Assembly: GCA_009841115.1 (NCBI GenBank)
Contig: VXML01000058.1
Coordinates: 282,744 to 346,656, forward strand
DNA length: 63,913 bases
Source of the DNA: Gemmatimonadota bacterium
Lineage (GTDB): Bacteria; Latescibacterota; UBA2968; UBA8231
Reading direction: 5' to 3'
A model generated the notes under the pieces. That model ran no database searches and had not been told where the DNA came from. It saw only the letters and a list, made by a program, of their open reading frames with translations. The position numbers and the translations under genes are program-made. This document shows positions 10,901-18,747 of this stretch, piece after piece; the first letter of the stretch is position 1; every line of letters starts with the position of its first letter.

Positions 10901-12235
10901 TAGGTCCGCCGCGAGCGGCCCGAACTCCTCTCCCAATTCGCCGGGGAGATGGCCGGTCGTCAGCCGCAACGCCAGCGTATCGGGCTTGGCCTGCCCGGCA
11001 ATGTCCATGAGCGCTGCGCCGCGCAAAAAGGACGCCACCTGCAACGCGCCCTTTAGCGCGAGATCGTAGTTCCCCTCTAAGTCAGAAGAGCCGGTAGCTA
11101 CCAACTTCAGCGGGGACGATTGCAGGTCGAGACGAGTTGCCCCATCGGGCTGGTGCCAACCCGTTATCTCGGCGTCAAATCGCTGATCGGGAATTAGGTC
11201 TACATCGCGCAGGAGGGCCGTAAATTCCGCTGCATAGCGCCGGTGCTGCAAGTGCACTCCAGCCGCTAGATCGAATTCCGCCCGTCCCCCAAAGGGAGCC
11301 GCTAGCACAAGGTCAAATCCCTCGCCCCGCAGTTGGGTCTGCAAGCTGTCGCGGGTAAAGAAATAAGTCGCCTCGCCCGTCAGGGTGCCGTCGAACAAAG
11401 AGACGAGCAGAGAATCTAGCACTAAGCGCGTGCCGTTGACTCGCATGTCCCCTTGCAGATCCACAGCGGAGACCGCTGGCGCGCTTCCCTTGCCCCTGAG
11501 CGTCCCGTGCAGTTGCAGCGGCGTCACTGCCCCAACGATCTCCGCTGCTAGGGAACCCCGCGCGGAATCGCTCTCCACTGTCGCCGTGGCATCTACCTGC
11601 AAAGGCCGCGGCAACTTTAGCCCCAAGTCAAACGAGGCGTGCAGGTCGGATCTTAGACTGTCGCTAGCGCCCACGGCTCGGACCTCGCCGCGGTCGATGC
11701 GGTGCGGACTGAGCGCAAGATCCAGCGTTAGCGAGCGCAGCGGCACGCCCTGCAAGTCGGACAAGGCCAGTTCTAAATGTCCCGAGGTGTCTGCTACTGC
11801 GCGATATGCGCCGTGCCAGTCCCGCGCCACGATCCGCGTCTCGCCCAACTGCCAATCGAGTGTACCGGCTTTCGCGTTGAGGTTGGGGAGGAAGGCAAGG
11901 GGTAGCTCGATGTCCGTGGCGGCGGTAGTTGAATCGGCTTCGGTGCTCGGCTCAATCCGCACCTTGGGTGCCTGTATATCGACTTCCCAAGACCACGGCC
12001 ACGCGGCGATGTACTCGGCATTGACGGTCACCCCTAGCGCGGGGTTTTTGCAGTGCACGTCGGAAAAGGAAAACGCGTAGAGCAAGCCTCCCCGGCGACT
12101 GCCGATGGAGACCTGCCATCCCCCAACTCCGCGCTCTAACAGGTGCGCGAGTGCGGCCGGCCCTATGGGCGTGACCGCGACGAGGACGAGGACGGCAGCC
12201 AAAACGACCGCCGTCCCGAGCAGCTTCCTCTTCAT
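7955..12235 (-). CDS. tamB: TamB-like translocation and assembly module protein (DUF490/AsmA-like)
   Basis: 1426 residues. An N-terminal membrane anchor (LLGTAVVLAAVLVLVAV) is followed by a very long, beta-rich periplasmic region with repeated short strands of the type LDLxxxSxxLxGxG, as in bridge-like lipid-transport/TamB proteins, and a C-terminal DUF490 domain ending in GLGIGLKREFR. Members span the periplasm and aid insertion of outer-membrane proteins or move phospholipids. The start ATG overlaps the upstream gene's stop (ATGA) and its stop overlaps the barrel gene's start (ATGA), so the three are translationally coupled. Composition is even along the gene with no sign of frameshift. Confidence 0.92.
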   Translation of the reverse strand: MKRKLLGTAVVLAAVLVLVAVTPIGPAALAHLLERGVGGWQVSIGSRRGGLLYAFSFSDVHCKNPALGVTVNAEYIAAWPWSWEVDIQAPKVRIEPSTEADSTTAATDIELPLAFLPNLNAKAGTLDWQLGETRIVARDWHGAYRAVADTSGHLELALSDLQGVPLRSLTLDLALSPHRIDRGEVRAVGASDSLRSDLHASFDLGLKLPRPLQVDATATVESDSARGSLAAEIVGAVTPLQLHGTLRGKGSAPAVSAVDLQGDMRVNGTRLVLDSLLVSLFDGTLTGEATYFFTRDSLQTQLRGEGFDLVLAAPFGGRAEFDLAAGVHLQHRRYAAEFTALLRDVDLIPDQRFDAEITGWHQPDGATRLDLQSSPLKLVATGSSDLEGNYDLALKGALQVASFLRGAALMDIAGQAKPDTLALRLTTGHLPGELGEEFGPLAADLHLSANRYLAADLRLERDLLVARADIDLERSEIDTLVADVDGLAVERIMPGLIGRLDADLHGGGGLSLETLRLGGSIATTPLEYAGWQTSELALDVDWDQGAARVAGGGSGVSVLAKLDVDGHLTAQADFADTLLRGIDGAVATLDGTLRWEGPLEGLDAVQADLALDSLLLRQGEWVLQNQGSLQADYGNGRLDLTALHLQTSVGLVNLSGWVGQDSLSVAAELSALELSNLASDLSATGGGHLRIGGTLARPEAQGVVTIEEMRLDTLALGNARLRLALADTLAAEFSADAGVRLALTCPAAPLFGPGAAPAPLAIEAKAADLGPVLSYALGRPLYGRLDLDGHLETALGDSMPSWRDLAGHIDVHGLAIESQATADSLRLDLLSGGRFAFGEGRVVLDSVAIGLQRYDRDRRALQPAGTLRLTGQLVDTKPSKIELALEDADLAFFGGPEGLVQLDAEVSGTASAPQVAAGLTVESADLGKLRGQLVGDRHGGDWHLNWTTLPDDSLTVIGRIPWDLQAGKLSLDEGWLEAHSDGIGLLFLGDLIAELDHLDGRISADLRAEGLDSTLSLQGQIGVKGLEFALLDLEPIYALPDGHLQFNDRQVELVGFSVENEPKRGFSSASLTGQFDLAQLDDPSFDLQLQAERMTSYYEDVGQSFRASDIDLDLSFAGSLSASKLAGRVRIDRPKSEASLVVLALPVPPPPPALRDDFLENMALAVEVDLRGLALDSELAEVEASGAVEVGGTFYKPLFQGDITIDEGQVFVLNQEFNITQGRVVFNRLAPTKSILDVMYDPFELNPTLDLQAKVEDIPNIKSGYEYDVTLTLKGSAQKIVPDFAADSEDPNADPIEDPLSIVNLLVFNMADLDVADLDYDAAVTAAGQLLSKQVEKEVGLDEFTVLPSSEIAGAEPGDPALRVGEYFSRRLPLPLWVRYEAPLKEMAAGEVRIEHKVKSFLIITGSAQSKYDHYGLGIGLKREFR

Positions 12236-13062
12236 TCGGACTTAAGGTGGGTCAGGGCTTTGGACACGTGGAAGAGCGAGTCGGGCAGCGGCGCGTGCGC
12301 CATGTTCTTGATCTCGCGGTCCAAGCGGAACACTTGGCTGGGCTTCTCTTTTTCGGGCAGCTTGACTGCGGCCGTCAAGGTCGAGCGCAACGCGAAGCCT
12401 TTGAGTTCCTCGGCGTTCTCTAGCTCCTCGCTTAGAGCTTCGTGATCTTCTAGCCCTTCCAGTCCACCACCGATTACCGGCGGATAGGACGTGCTAGCCT
12501 TCTGCAAGTCCATAAACGCCGAGAGCTCCTGAAAGCCGGGGAAATCCTTGGCAATGCAGGCATCGTACGTGTAGCGGTTTTCGCGTCGCAACTCTTGGGT
12601 TTTGGGGTCGAGGTAGCGGGCGCGCATCTGCGCGACGACCCGCCGACAGGGAATTCCAGCGATGCGCGCTGTGTCCCCCGGCACCTTGACCGCAAGGGCC
12701 CTCTGTGGCCCGCCAAGAGCGGCTGACGGCTTGGCAACGGCCTTGCGCGCCGGAGGGGCTTTCTGCTCGACGAAGGTTTGGGCAGTCAGGTCAATTTCGT
12801 ACACCTGAGCTTGGTCTAGTCGCAAAATGGTGCTGGTATTGAGGGACTGACCCTGCTGCCGAAGTGCCTTCGCCGTTTTTGCGTCGGTCTCAATCTGTTG
12901 CTCGACTCGCTGGCTCTTGCCCTTGATGTAGATTTTGTTGGTCGTTTTGCGCGCTCCAGTTTTGTCTTTGCCAAAGCCTCGATTGACGACCTCTTCCTCG
13001 AAATACACATCGGCACCAGCGATCACCGCGCTGACGAGCAATGCACATAAGAGTAAAATCAT
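12232..13062 (-). CDS. Secreted DUF4412-like protein of unknown function
   Basis: 276 residues with a Sec signal peptide (MILLLCALLVSAVIAGA, cleavage near residue 17). The mature part starts with extended strands (DVYFEEEVVNRG, NKIYIKGKSQRVEQQ, ILRLDQAQVYEIDLTAQTFVE), the pattern of DUF4412-like proteins in which a peptide reports its own bound state; that family link is by eye. The second half is helical and charged. AGGAGAG lies 8 nt before the ATG. It is the first gene of the TamB/barrel operon (4-bp overlap with tamB), so a role in envelope assembly is a fair guess but unproven. Confidence 0.75.
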   Translation of the reverse strand: MILLLCALLVSAVIAGADVYFEEEVVNRGFGKDKTGARKTTNKIYIKGKSQRVEQQIETDAKTAKALRQQGQSLNTSTILRLDQAQVYEIDLTAQTFVEQKAPPARKAVAKPSAALGGPQRALAVKVPGDTARIAGIPCRRVVAQMRARYLDPKTQELRRENRYTYDACIAKDFPGFQELSAFMDLQKASTSYPPVIGGGLEGLEDHEALSEELENAEELKGFALRSTLTAAVKLPEKEKPSQVFRLDREIKNMAHAPLPDSLFHVSKALTHLKSE

Positions 13063-13196
13063 GCTCGCACTCTCCTGTGGTAAGTAGGATGGAAGGCGTG
13101 TGCCATATAGAACACATAGGGTAGAGAAAAGTGTCTCCTTTTATTAAACGCTAATAGAAACATAATATAGCGAAACGCAGTTGCTAGCCCATAAAC

Positions 13197-13230
13197 AAAA
13201 AAGGCCCCTGCCCGCAAAGGGCGAGGGGCC
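13197..13230 (-). terminator. Terminator after the YugP-like protease gene
   Basis: A G+C-rich hairpin (13203-13230, GGCCCCT/AGGGGCC outer stem, GCCC/GGGC inner stem, one bulge) is followed on the minus strand by TTTTTT. It closes the 13255-13929 gene and separates it from the TamB operon. Confidence 0.85.
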
Positions 13231-13254
13231 TCAAATTTCTTGCTGCGTCTGCTG

Positions 13255-13929
13255 TTATTCGTCTGAGCCGCGCATGAGCAACAGACCCACTAAGTTTAGC
13301 ACTGCGGTCGCGGCGGCGGCCACATAGGTCATGGCCGCGGCATTGAGCACCCGCCGAGCCGAGCGCACCTCGTCGTTGGCTAGGTAGCCCTGCGAGAGGA
13401 TGGCCATGGCCCGCGAGCTGGCGTTGAACTCCACTGGCAGGGTGACGATTTGGAACAGCACTGCGCCGGCGAAGAACATGATGCCGATATTCATCAGGCC
13501 GGTGGCCCCGAAGAACATCCCCGCTATAATCAGAGGAAAGCCCAGAGACGAGCCCAAGTTGGCGATGGGCAGGATCGCGTGCCGCAAGTTGAGCGGCGCG
13601 TAGCCGTGGGCGTGTTGGATCGCGTGGCCCACCTCGTGCGCTGCCACGGCCAAGCCGGCTAGATGGTGCCCGTGGAAGTTGTCCGAAGAGAGGCGCACGG
13701 CTTTGGCGCGGGGATCGTAGTGATCGGAAAGCATCCCGCCCGTCTCCTCGACCGACACGTCGTAGATGCGTTGCTGGTGCAGAATGCGCCGCGCGGTCTC
13801 AGCGCCCGAAAGCTGCGCGGCCGAAGCCACTTGGCTGTACTTCTTGAAGGCGCTGCGGACTCGCATCTGGGCCCAAGCGACCAAGATCATCGGCAGAATG
13901 AAAAACGGGTTAAAAAGGAACGAAAACAT
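13255..13929 (-). CDS. YugP-like neutral zinc metallopeptidase, membrane protein
   Basis: 224 residues. The zinc motif HEVGH lies in LAVAAHEVGHAIQHAHGY (about residues 115-130). Hydrophobic segments occur at the N-terminus (FLFNPFFILPMILVAWA), in the middle (LIIAGMFFGATGLMNIGIMFFAGAVLFQIVTLPVEF) and at the C-terminus (YVAAAATAVLNLVGLLLM). ASSRAMAIL after the second block is also conserved in YugP proteins. The two tandem GAGGAG sites just before the ATG support the start. Substrate unknown; inner-membrane location is inferred. Confidence 0.9.
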   Translation of the reverse strand: MFSFLFNPFFILPMILVAWAQMRVRSAFKKYSQVASAAQLSGAETARRILHQQRIYDVSVEETGGMLSDHYDPRAKAVRLSSDNFHGHHLAGLAVAAHEVGHAIQHAHGYAPLNLRHAILPIANLGSSLGFPLIIAGMFFGATGLMNIGIMFFAGAVLFQIVTLPVEFNASSRAMAILSQGYLANDEVRSARRVLNAAAMTYVAAAATAVLNLVGLLLMRGSDE

Positions 13930-14035
13930 CTCCTCATCTCCTCAATAAGCGAAGTACCTCTATTAGGACGCTAAATGAACGCTCCAAGTTTCTAGCAGAA
14001 TAACGAAAGCACCTGAAAATCGCAAGATCGGGAAA

Positions 14036-14698
14036 TTAGATCTTTTCTTCAGCTTCAGCAGGAAGAGCAAGAGCCGGAGGCACAGCGACGCCAGCCGAAA
14101 CGATCATTTTTAGGGCCTCTTCAACGCGGAGATCGGTGGGGCGCAATTGTTCGGGCGGCACGATGAGCATGAAGCCGGTGGTGGGATTGGGCGCGGTGGG
14201 CACGAAAATACTGTGTGCCGGTACTACTTCGTCCTCGCGGGGCACGTTGCCGGCCAAAAAGCCTAGGGTCCACATCCCGATGCGAGGGTATTCGACGAGC
14301 ACGACTTTCTCGAAGCCGGCCTTGCCCGGAGAGGTCAGCGACTCCATGAGCTGTTGAATGGGCGCGTAGATCGTGCGCACCAACGGCAGGCCCTCTAGCA
14401 TTTCGCGCGCGAATTGCCACAGGCTGCGGCCAACCACGTTGGTGGCTAGTGCGCCGACGACCCACAGAATGATAAAGGTCAGTATAAAGCCCAAGCCGGG
14501 GATGTGGAACTCTTCGTAGCCGAACGGCTTAGCCACTTGGCCAATCAACGGCGCAGAGAAGCCGTCGGCCCAGTCGAACAGGAACTTGAGCACCCAGCCA
14601 GTAAGCCACAGGGGCACGATGATCGTCAGGCCGGCCATTATCGTGCGCCGAAGCCGCTGTAGCCGAGTGGGGCTTTTGCGGGAGGGCATATCACTCAT
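14036..14698 (-). CDS. DUF502 family membrane protein
   Basis: 220 residues with two N-terminal membrane segments (IMAGLTIIVPLWLTGWVLKFLF and GLGFILTFIILWVVGALATN) and the conserved stretch GLPLVRTIYAPIQQLMESL typical of DUF502. The C-terminal part (EYPRIGMWTLGFLAG, FVPTAPNPTTGFMLIVP) is the soluble beta-rich domain. Function is not known for the family. The gene lies 106 bp upstream of the YugP gene on the same strand; no strong ribosome site is visible before the ATG. Confidence 0.88.
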   Translation of the reverse strand: MSDMPSRKSPTRLQRLRRTIMAGLTIIVPLWLTGWVLKFLFDWADGFSAPLIGQVAKPFGYEEFHIPGLGFILTFIILWVVGALATNVVGRSLWQFAREMLEGLPLVRTIYAPIQQLMESLTSPGKAGFEKVVLVEYPRIGMWTLGFLAGNVPREDEVVPAHSIFVPTAPNPTTGFMLIVPPEQLRPTDLRVEEALKMIVSAGVAVPPALALPAEAEEKI

Positions 14699-14771
14699 AG
14701 CGTGAATTACCTTACATAAATTGACATTTTTTGAATATCCAACTGAGTCAAAATACTGTCAATACAAGATC

Positions 14772-14900
14772 AGTGGTTAGTGGTTAGTGGTTAGTGGTTA
14801 GTGGTTAGTGGTTAGTGGTTAGTGGTTAGTGGTTAGACCCCGCCTCCCCTAGGGAGTGGTGTGGGGACTGGTCACTGGCCACTGACCACTAACCACTAAT
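14772..14900. repeat. Heptanucleotide tandem repeat with inverted partner arm
   Basis: Positions 14772-14836 are about nine tandem copies of the 7-mer AGTGGTT. After a 34-bp centre the complementary strand pattern appears (14870-14900, CACTGGCCACTGACCACTAA...), so the whole can fold into a long hairpin. A related, more degenerate element is at 43584-43667. It separates the divergent DUF502 gene and queC. Confidence 0.9.
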
Positions 14901-14928
14901 TTACGTTTTTTGCGCGGTGGCCTATTTT
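14900..14928 (+). promoter_or_regulatory. Candidate promoter of queC
   Basis: TTTACG (14900-14905), 17-bp spacer, TATTTT (14923-14928). The predicted start is at about 14935, one base before the queC ATG at 14936, and no Shine-Dalgarno sequence is present, so a leaderless transcript is possible. Confidence 0.45.
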
Positions 14929-14935
14929 ATCCTCT

Positions 14936-15604
14936 ATGACGGCAATTTTACTTAGCGGCGGCATGGACTCGACCACCTTACTCTGGTGGCTAAAAGCCCG
15001 ACAACCAGGCCCCATCCACGCCATTAGCATTGACTACGGCCAGCGCCACCGCATCGAGCTGGAATGCGCCGCCCGCCTCGCCCACCTCGCCGAAGTCGCG
15101 GCTCACGAGATGCTGGCGTTGGACTTGGCGGCCCTAGGGGGCAACCCGCTAACCGATCCCACAGTGGACGTGCCCACCGCTGAATCTAAACGCCAACGCG
15201 ACACCGTGGTTCCCTTCCGCAACATGCTCTTTGCGACGCTAGCAGCGGCGTATTGCGCAACAAAGGGGATTGTCGATCTGTATATGGCCCCGGTCAAAGA
15301 CGACTACGCGGCCTACCGAGACTGCCGTCGTCCCTTTTACGACAGCCTCGAACAGAGCCTGCGCTTGGGGGCGGCCCACGACGCGCCATGGGCGATCCAC
15401 ACTCCCTTCGTCAAGCTGTGGAAGCAGGACATCGTTGCCCTTGGGCTCAAACTCGGCGTTCCCTACGGGGAAACCCATACCTGCTATGAGGGCTTGCGGC
15501 CGGCCTGCGGCGTGTGCGACGCCTGCTGCGAGCGGCTCGCGGCTTTTGCGGCGAACCGAGCTTGCGACCCCCTGGCGTATGCCGCTGGCGAGAAGACGCT
15601 GTGA
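14936..15604 (+). CDS. queC: 7-cyano-7-deazaguanine synthase
   Basis: 222 residues. It converts 7-carboxy-7-deazaguanine to preQ0 in queuosine synthesis, using ATP and ammonia. The PP-loop AILLSGGMDSTTLLWW is at the N-terminus and the structural zinc site is in CYEGLRPACGVCDACCERL near the C-terminus. AVxLDL and FRNMLFATLAAAYC match the family. It overlaps the next gene by GTGA, so QueC and QueE are translationally coupled. Neither queD nor folE is present in the window. Confidence 0.96.
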   Translation: MTAILLSGGMDSTTLLWWLKARQPGPIHAISIDYGQRHRIELECAARLAHLAEVAAHEMLALDLAALGGNPLTDPTVDVPTAESKRQRDTVVPFRNMLFATLAAAYCATKGIVDLYMAPVKDDYAAYRDCRRPFYDSLEQSLRLGAAHDAPWAIHTPFVKLWKQDIVALGLKLGVPYGETHTCYEGLRPACGVCDACCERLAAFAANRACDPLAYAAGEKTL

Positions 15605-16236
15605 CCGCCCAGATGCCAGCCGAAGAGCGCGCCGAGCGCCTGCCGGTGTGGAGCGACTCGGGGCGCGTCCTGCAGATCAACGAGATTTTCTACTCGATTG
15701 AGGGCGAGGGTCTGCGCGTTGGCGAGCCTACCACTTTTGTGCGCTTGGCGCGCTGCAATTTGCGCTGCCCGTTCTGCGACACGGAGTTCGACCGCTTCAC
15801 GCCTATGGACATCGAAGACATTGCCGCCGAGGTGGCGCGCCACCCGGCCGAATGGGTGTGCTTGACTGGCGGCGAGCCTTTGGGTCAAAATCTCGCGGCG
15901 CTGGCTGGCCGGCTCAAGGAAGCGGGCTACAAGCTCCACATTGAGACCAATGGTACGATTGCGCCCGATCCGGTGCTATTCGAGCTGATTGACCACTGGA
16001 CCGTGTCGCCGAAGTGCTACCCGGTCGTCGCTGGTTTTGCGCGCATTACCGAGCTCAAATACGTCGTCGGCCGGGCTTTTCGCGAGGAGCGCGTCGAGGA
16101 GCACCGCGCCGACTACGTCTATTTGCAGCCCGAATCCTCTGAGCCGCGCTACGTGCAGAAGGCCCTTGAGATCCTCAAGCGCCATCCGCGCTGGCGCCTC
16201 TCCACCCGCATCCACAAGACGCTCGGACTGCCTTGA
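15601..16236 (+). CDS. queE: 7-carboxy-7-deazaguanine synthase
   Basis: About 211 residues. A radical SAM enzyme that ring-contracts 6-carboxytetrahydropterin in queuosine synthesis. The start GTG at 15601 overlaps the queC stop; an ATG at 15613 is an alternative. The N-terminal signature INEIFYSIEGEG is followed by the cluster motif CNLRCPFC (CX3CX2C) and CLTGGEPL, which binds S-adenosylmethionine. TVSPKCYP and the C-terminal RIHKTLGLP are typical of QueE. Cytoplasmic. Confidence 0.95.
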   Translation: MTAQMPAEERAERLPVWSDSGRVLQINEIFYSIEGEGLRVGEPTTFVRLARCNLRCPFCDTEFDRFTPMDIEDIAAEVARHPAEWVCLTGGEPLGQNLAALAGRLKEAGYKLHIETNGTIAPDPVLFELIDHWTVSPKCYPVVAGFARITELKYVVGRAFREERVEEHRADYVYLQPESSEPRYVQKALEILKRHPRWRLSTRIHKTLGLP

Positions 16237-16260
16237 GCGAAAATGTCAAAAGGAGATCCC

Positions 16261-17124
16261 ATGCCCGACGTAGCTGAAATTTACAAGTTCGACGAGCTTA
16301 CTTGGCCGGAAGTCAACCAAGCTGTAGCCATGGGCAAAATTCCCATCATTCCCACTGGTTCAGTTGAACAACACGGCCACCACCTCCCACTCAAGGTGGA
16401 TCACCTGTGCGCCAATGCAGTGGCGACGGAAGCCGCGCGCCTAAAGCCCGAGCTCGCCCTCGTCCTGCCGCCCGTGAGCTACGGCTATGTCCACCACGTG
16501 ATGGACTTTCCGGGTTCGCTCAACATTCACTACGAGCACTTCATCCAATACGTGCTCGACATCACCAAGAGCTTGGCCTATCACGGCTTCAAGAAGATGA
16601 TCCTCGTCAATGGCCACGGCTCTAACCACAACCTCGTGGATATGGTCGCTCGGCGCACGATAGTAGAGACCGATGCGAGTTGCACGTTTTGCTCGTGGTG
16701 GCACTTGCTCCGGGTCCATCCCGACTTCGACAAAGAGTGGCGCGAGAGCGTGTTCCCGGGCGGCTGCTCGCACGCGTGCGAGTTGGAGACTTCCATGCTG
16801 CTGTATCTCGCGCCGGAGAGCGTGCGCAAGGACAAGATCAAAAGCGAGATCGCCAAGACGAACAAGCTCGGCTCCAAATTCTTGTACACCGACCTATTTT
16901 CACACGGGCCGATGGGCTTGATCGAGTGGACGAGTCAGTATTCGGATACCGGGGTAATGGGCGAGGCGGAGAAGGCCACGGCCGAAAAGGGCAAAATCGT
17001 CTTTGAGGAGGCGAGCCGGAACTTGGCCGAATTTGTCGAGGAATACCACGCGATGAAGATCGAGTCGCGCACTCGCCATCAGGACCAAGAGCCGACGTTT
17101 CCGCTGTCGTTTCCGACGGATTGA
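16261..17124 (+). CDS. Creatininase-family metal-dependent amidohydrolase
   Basis: 287 residues from the ATG at 16261, chosen because AAAGGAG precedes it by 6 nt; an in-frame ATG at 16243 lacks a site. Metal ligand motifs are IPTGSVEQHGHHLPLKVDH (about residues 30-50), LVNGHGSNHNLVDM (about 115) and GGCSHACELETS (about 165), the creatininase/formamide-hydrolase pattern. Members hydrolyse cyclic amides or formamides, for example in cofactor breakdown; the substrate here is not deducible. It lies 24 bp after queE but is functionally unrelated. Confidence 0.9.
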   Translation: MPDVAEIYKFDELTWPEVNQAVAMGKIPIIPTGSVEQHGHHLPLKVDHLCANAVATEAARLKPELALVLPPVSYGYVHHVMDFPGSLNIHYEHFIQYVLDITKSLAYHGFKKMILVNGHGSNHNLVDMVARRTIVETDASCTFCSWWHLLRVHPDFDKEWRESVFPGGCSHACELETSMLLYLAPESVRKDKIKSEIAKTNKLGSKFLYTDLFSHGPMGLIEWTSQYSDTGVMGEAEKATAEKGKIVFEEASRNLAEFVEEYHAMKIESRTRHQDQEPTFPLSFPTD

Positions 17125-17130
17125 GTGGTC

Positions 17131-17697
17131 TCAACCCAGCGGTCGCAGCTGTCCCGCTTCCTCCTCGTAGCTCGCGCCACACTCCCCACAGACCATATCG
17201 TCGCCCAGCGTAACGCCGCAGCGGCAGGCCCAGCCCGTCTGCCGCCCCGGCACACCAGTTATTAGCGCATAGGCCGGCACGTCGCGGGTTACGACCGCTC
17301 CGGCACCAATAAGGGCATACGCGCCGATTTCGACGCCGCAGACGATGGTCGAATTGGCTCCCAGCGAAGCCCCCTTGCGCACCCGCGTCTCTTGAAACTC
17401 GTGCCTGCGGTCAACAAAAGCGCGGGGATTGACGACGTTGGTGAATACCATTGACGGGCCGCAGAAGACCTCGTCTTCGAGCGTGACTCCCTTGTAGATC
17501 GAGACGTTGTTCTGTATTTTGCAGCCGTCGCCGATCACCACGCCGCGATCGACATAGACGTTTTGGCCGAGATTGCAGTTTTGGCCGATCTGGGCGTCGG
17601 GCATCAGGTGGCAGAAATGCCATATATGGGTCCCCGCGCCAATGGCGACCGGCTCATCGACGCAGGTGCTGGGATGGATGAAGTATTCTTTTGCCAT
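17131..17697 (-). CDS. Hexapeptide-repeat N-acetyltransferase (WbpD/WlbB-like) with zinc-ribbon tail
   Basis: 188 residues. Residues about 5-150 form a left-handed beta helix with (LIV)GxxxxI repeats and the features of UDP-2-acetamido-3-amino-glucuronate N-acetyltransferases: THIWHFCHL, GQNVYVDRGVVIG, PRAFVDRRHEF and NSTIVCGVEIG. Those enzymes build di-N-acetylated sugars for surface glycans. After PGRQTGW there is a short tail with four cysteines (CRCG and CGEC) that should bind zinc. The partner dehydrogenase and aminotransferase genes are not nearby. Transcribed towards creatininase; the genes converge with 6 bp between them. Confidence 0.88.
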   Translation of the reverse strand: MAKEYFIHPSTCVDEPVAIGAGTHIWHFCHLMPDAQIGQNCNLGQNVYVDRGVVIGDGCKIQNNVSIYKGVTLEDEVFCGPSMVFTNVVNPRAFVDRRHEFQETRVRKGASLGANSTIVCGVEIGAYALIGAGAVVTRDVPAYALITGVPGRQTGWACRCGVTLGDDMVCGECGASYEEEAGQLRPLG

Positions 17698-17738
17698 GAC
17701 GACCGAATATAAATTGTCCCTATCTATTTACCAATGCA

Positions 17739-17754
17739 CCGACCATTCGGTCGG
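17739..17754. promoter_or_regulatory. Candidate operator dyad upstream of the FAH-family gene
   Basis: CCGACC-ATTC-GGTCGG, a perfect 6-bp inverted repeat in the 87-bp gap between divergent genes. The form resembles TetR-family operators but no regulator gene is next to it. Confidence 0.4.
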
Positions 17755-17784
17755 CGCAGAAACCCTTTGCATACGGAGGAAATT

Positions 17785-18744
17785 GTGAAACTAGCCACGT
17801 ACTCTGCCGCTGGCGAACAGCGCGTGGGCGCAGTAGTTGGCGATGACAATATCGTCGTGGATCTCGCCGCTGCCGACCGCGTCTTGGCTCGCCGTGAAAA
17901 GCGCAAAACACATCCCTTTTTCACCGACATGCTCGCGCTGCTCGGCGCTGGTGCCAAGGGCCTGCGCGCCGCCAAACAGGCCGCGGCGTATGCCGAGGAT
18001 AAGGAACCCAACGGCAAGACCATCCACGCCCTCAGCAAGGTCCGCCTCCGCGCTCCCGTGCCCAATCCGCGCAAGGTCTTCTGCTTGGCCGGCAATTACC
18101 AAGACCATATCGAAGAGGGCGGCGGCAAAATGGACGCCCAAGACAAGGAAACCCCGCGCGTCTTTATGAAGCCGCCGACCACTACGGTTATCGGCCCTGG
18201 GGATCGCATCCTTATTCCCCCGATCGCCAATAGCATCGATTGGGAAGGCGAGTTGGCCGTAGTTATTGGCCGCAAGACCAAGGGAGTCAAAGCTAAGGAC
18301 GCGCTCAGATACGTGGCCGGTTACACCGTTATGAACGACGTGTCCGAGCGCGAGCTGGTCATCAAGAAGCGCACTGACAGTCGCCCGCGCGACGAGTGGT
18401 TCGACTGGCTCAACGGCAAATGGCTCGACACCTTTGCCCCGCAGGGACCTTGGATCGTTACTGCGGACGAGATCAAGGACCCCCAAGTCCTCGACATCAG
18501 CACGTACATCAACGGCAAGCGCAAGCAACACAACAACACCGGCCAGATGCTCTATCCGGTCAATAGGATCATCGAGTACATCTCGGCGATTATCACCCTA
18601 GAACCGGGCGACCTGATCAGCACCGGCACCATATCGGGCGTCGGCGCGACCACCGGCACCTTTATGAAAAAGGGCGACAAGGTCGAAATCGAGATCTCCG
18701 GGATCGGCGTACTCAAAAACTCAGTCGCTGCCAGCAAGAAATAA
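17785..18744 (+). CDS. Fumarylacetoacetate hydrolase (FAH) family protein
   Basis: 319 residues from the GTG at 17785, which has GGAGG 7 nt upstream; the reading frame is open further 5' but without a site. The core has KVFCLAGNYQDHIEE, IDWEGELAVVIGRKTKGV (metal-binding E residues), GYTVMNDVSERELV, and the C-terminal PGDLISTGTISGVGATTG, all of the FAH/5-carboxymethyl-2-hydroxymuconate isomerase superfamily. Likely a hydrolase or decarboxylase of a beta-diketo acid in a catabolic route. Followed 3 bp later by an MFS transporter, so uptake plus breakdown of one substrate is plausible. Confidence 0.92.
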   Translation: MKLATYSAAGEQRVGAVVGDDNIVVDLAAADRVLARREKRKTHPFFTDMLALLGAGAKGLRAAKQAAAYAEDKEPNGKTIHALSKVRLRAPVPNPRKVFCLAGNYQDHIEEGGGKMDAQDKETPRVFMKPPTTTVIGPGDRILIPPIANSIDWEGELAVVIGRKTKGVKAKDALRYVAGYTVMNDVSERELVIKKRTDSRPRDEWFDWLNGKWLDTFAPQGPWIVTADEIKDPQVLDISTYINGKRKQHNNTGQMLYPVNRIIEYISAIITLEPGDLISTGTISGVGATTGTFMKKGDKVEIEISGIGVLKNSVAASKK

Positions 18745-18747
18745 CCC

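Noticed and set aside
11385..12080. 231-codon plus-strand frame within tamB
   Set aside because: Antisense shadow of a continuous, well-supported TamB protein; Ser/Arg/Thr-rich composition without any motif.
14772..14836. Tandem repeats as a CRISPR array
   Set aside because: The 7-bp units are contiguous with no spacers, and there are no cas genes.
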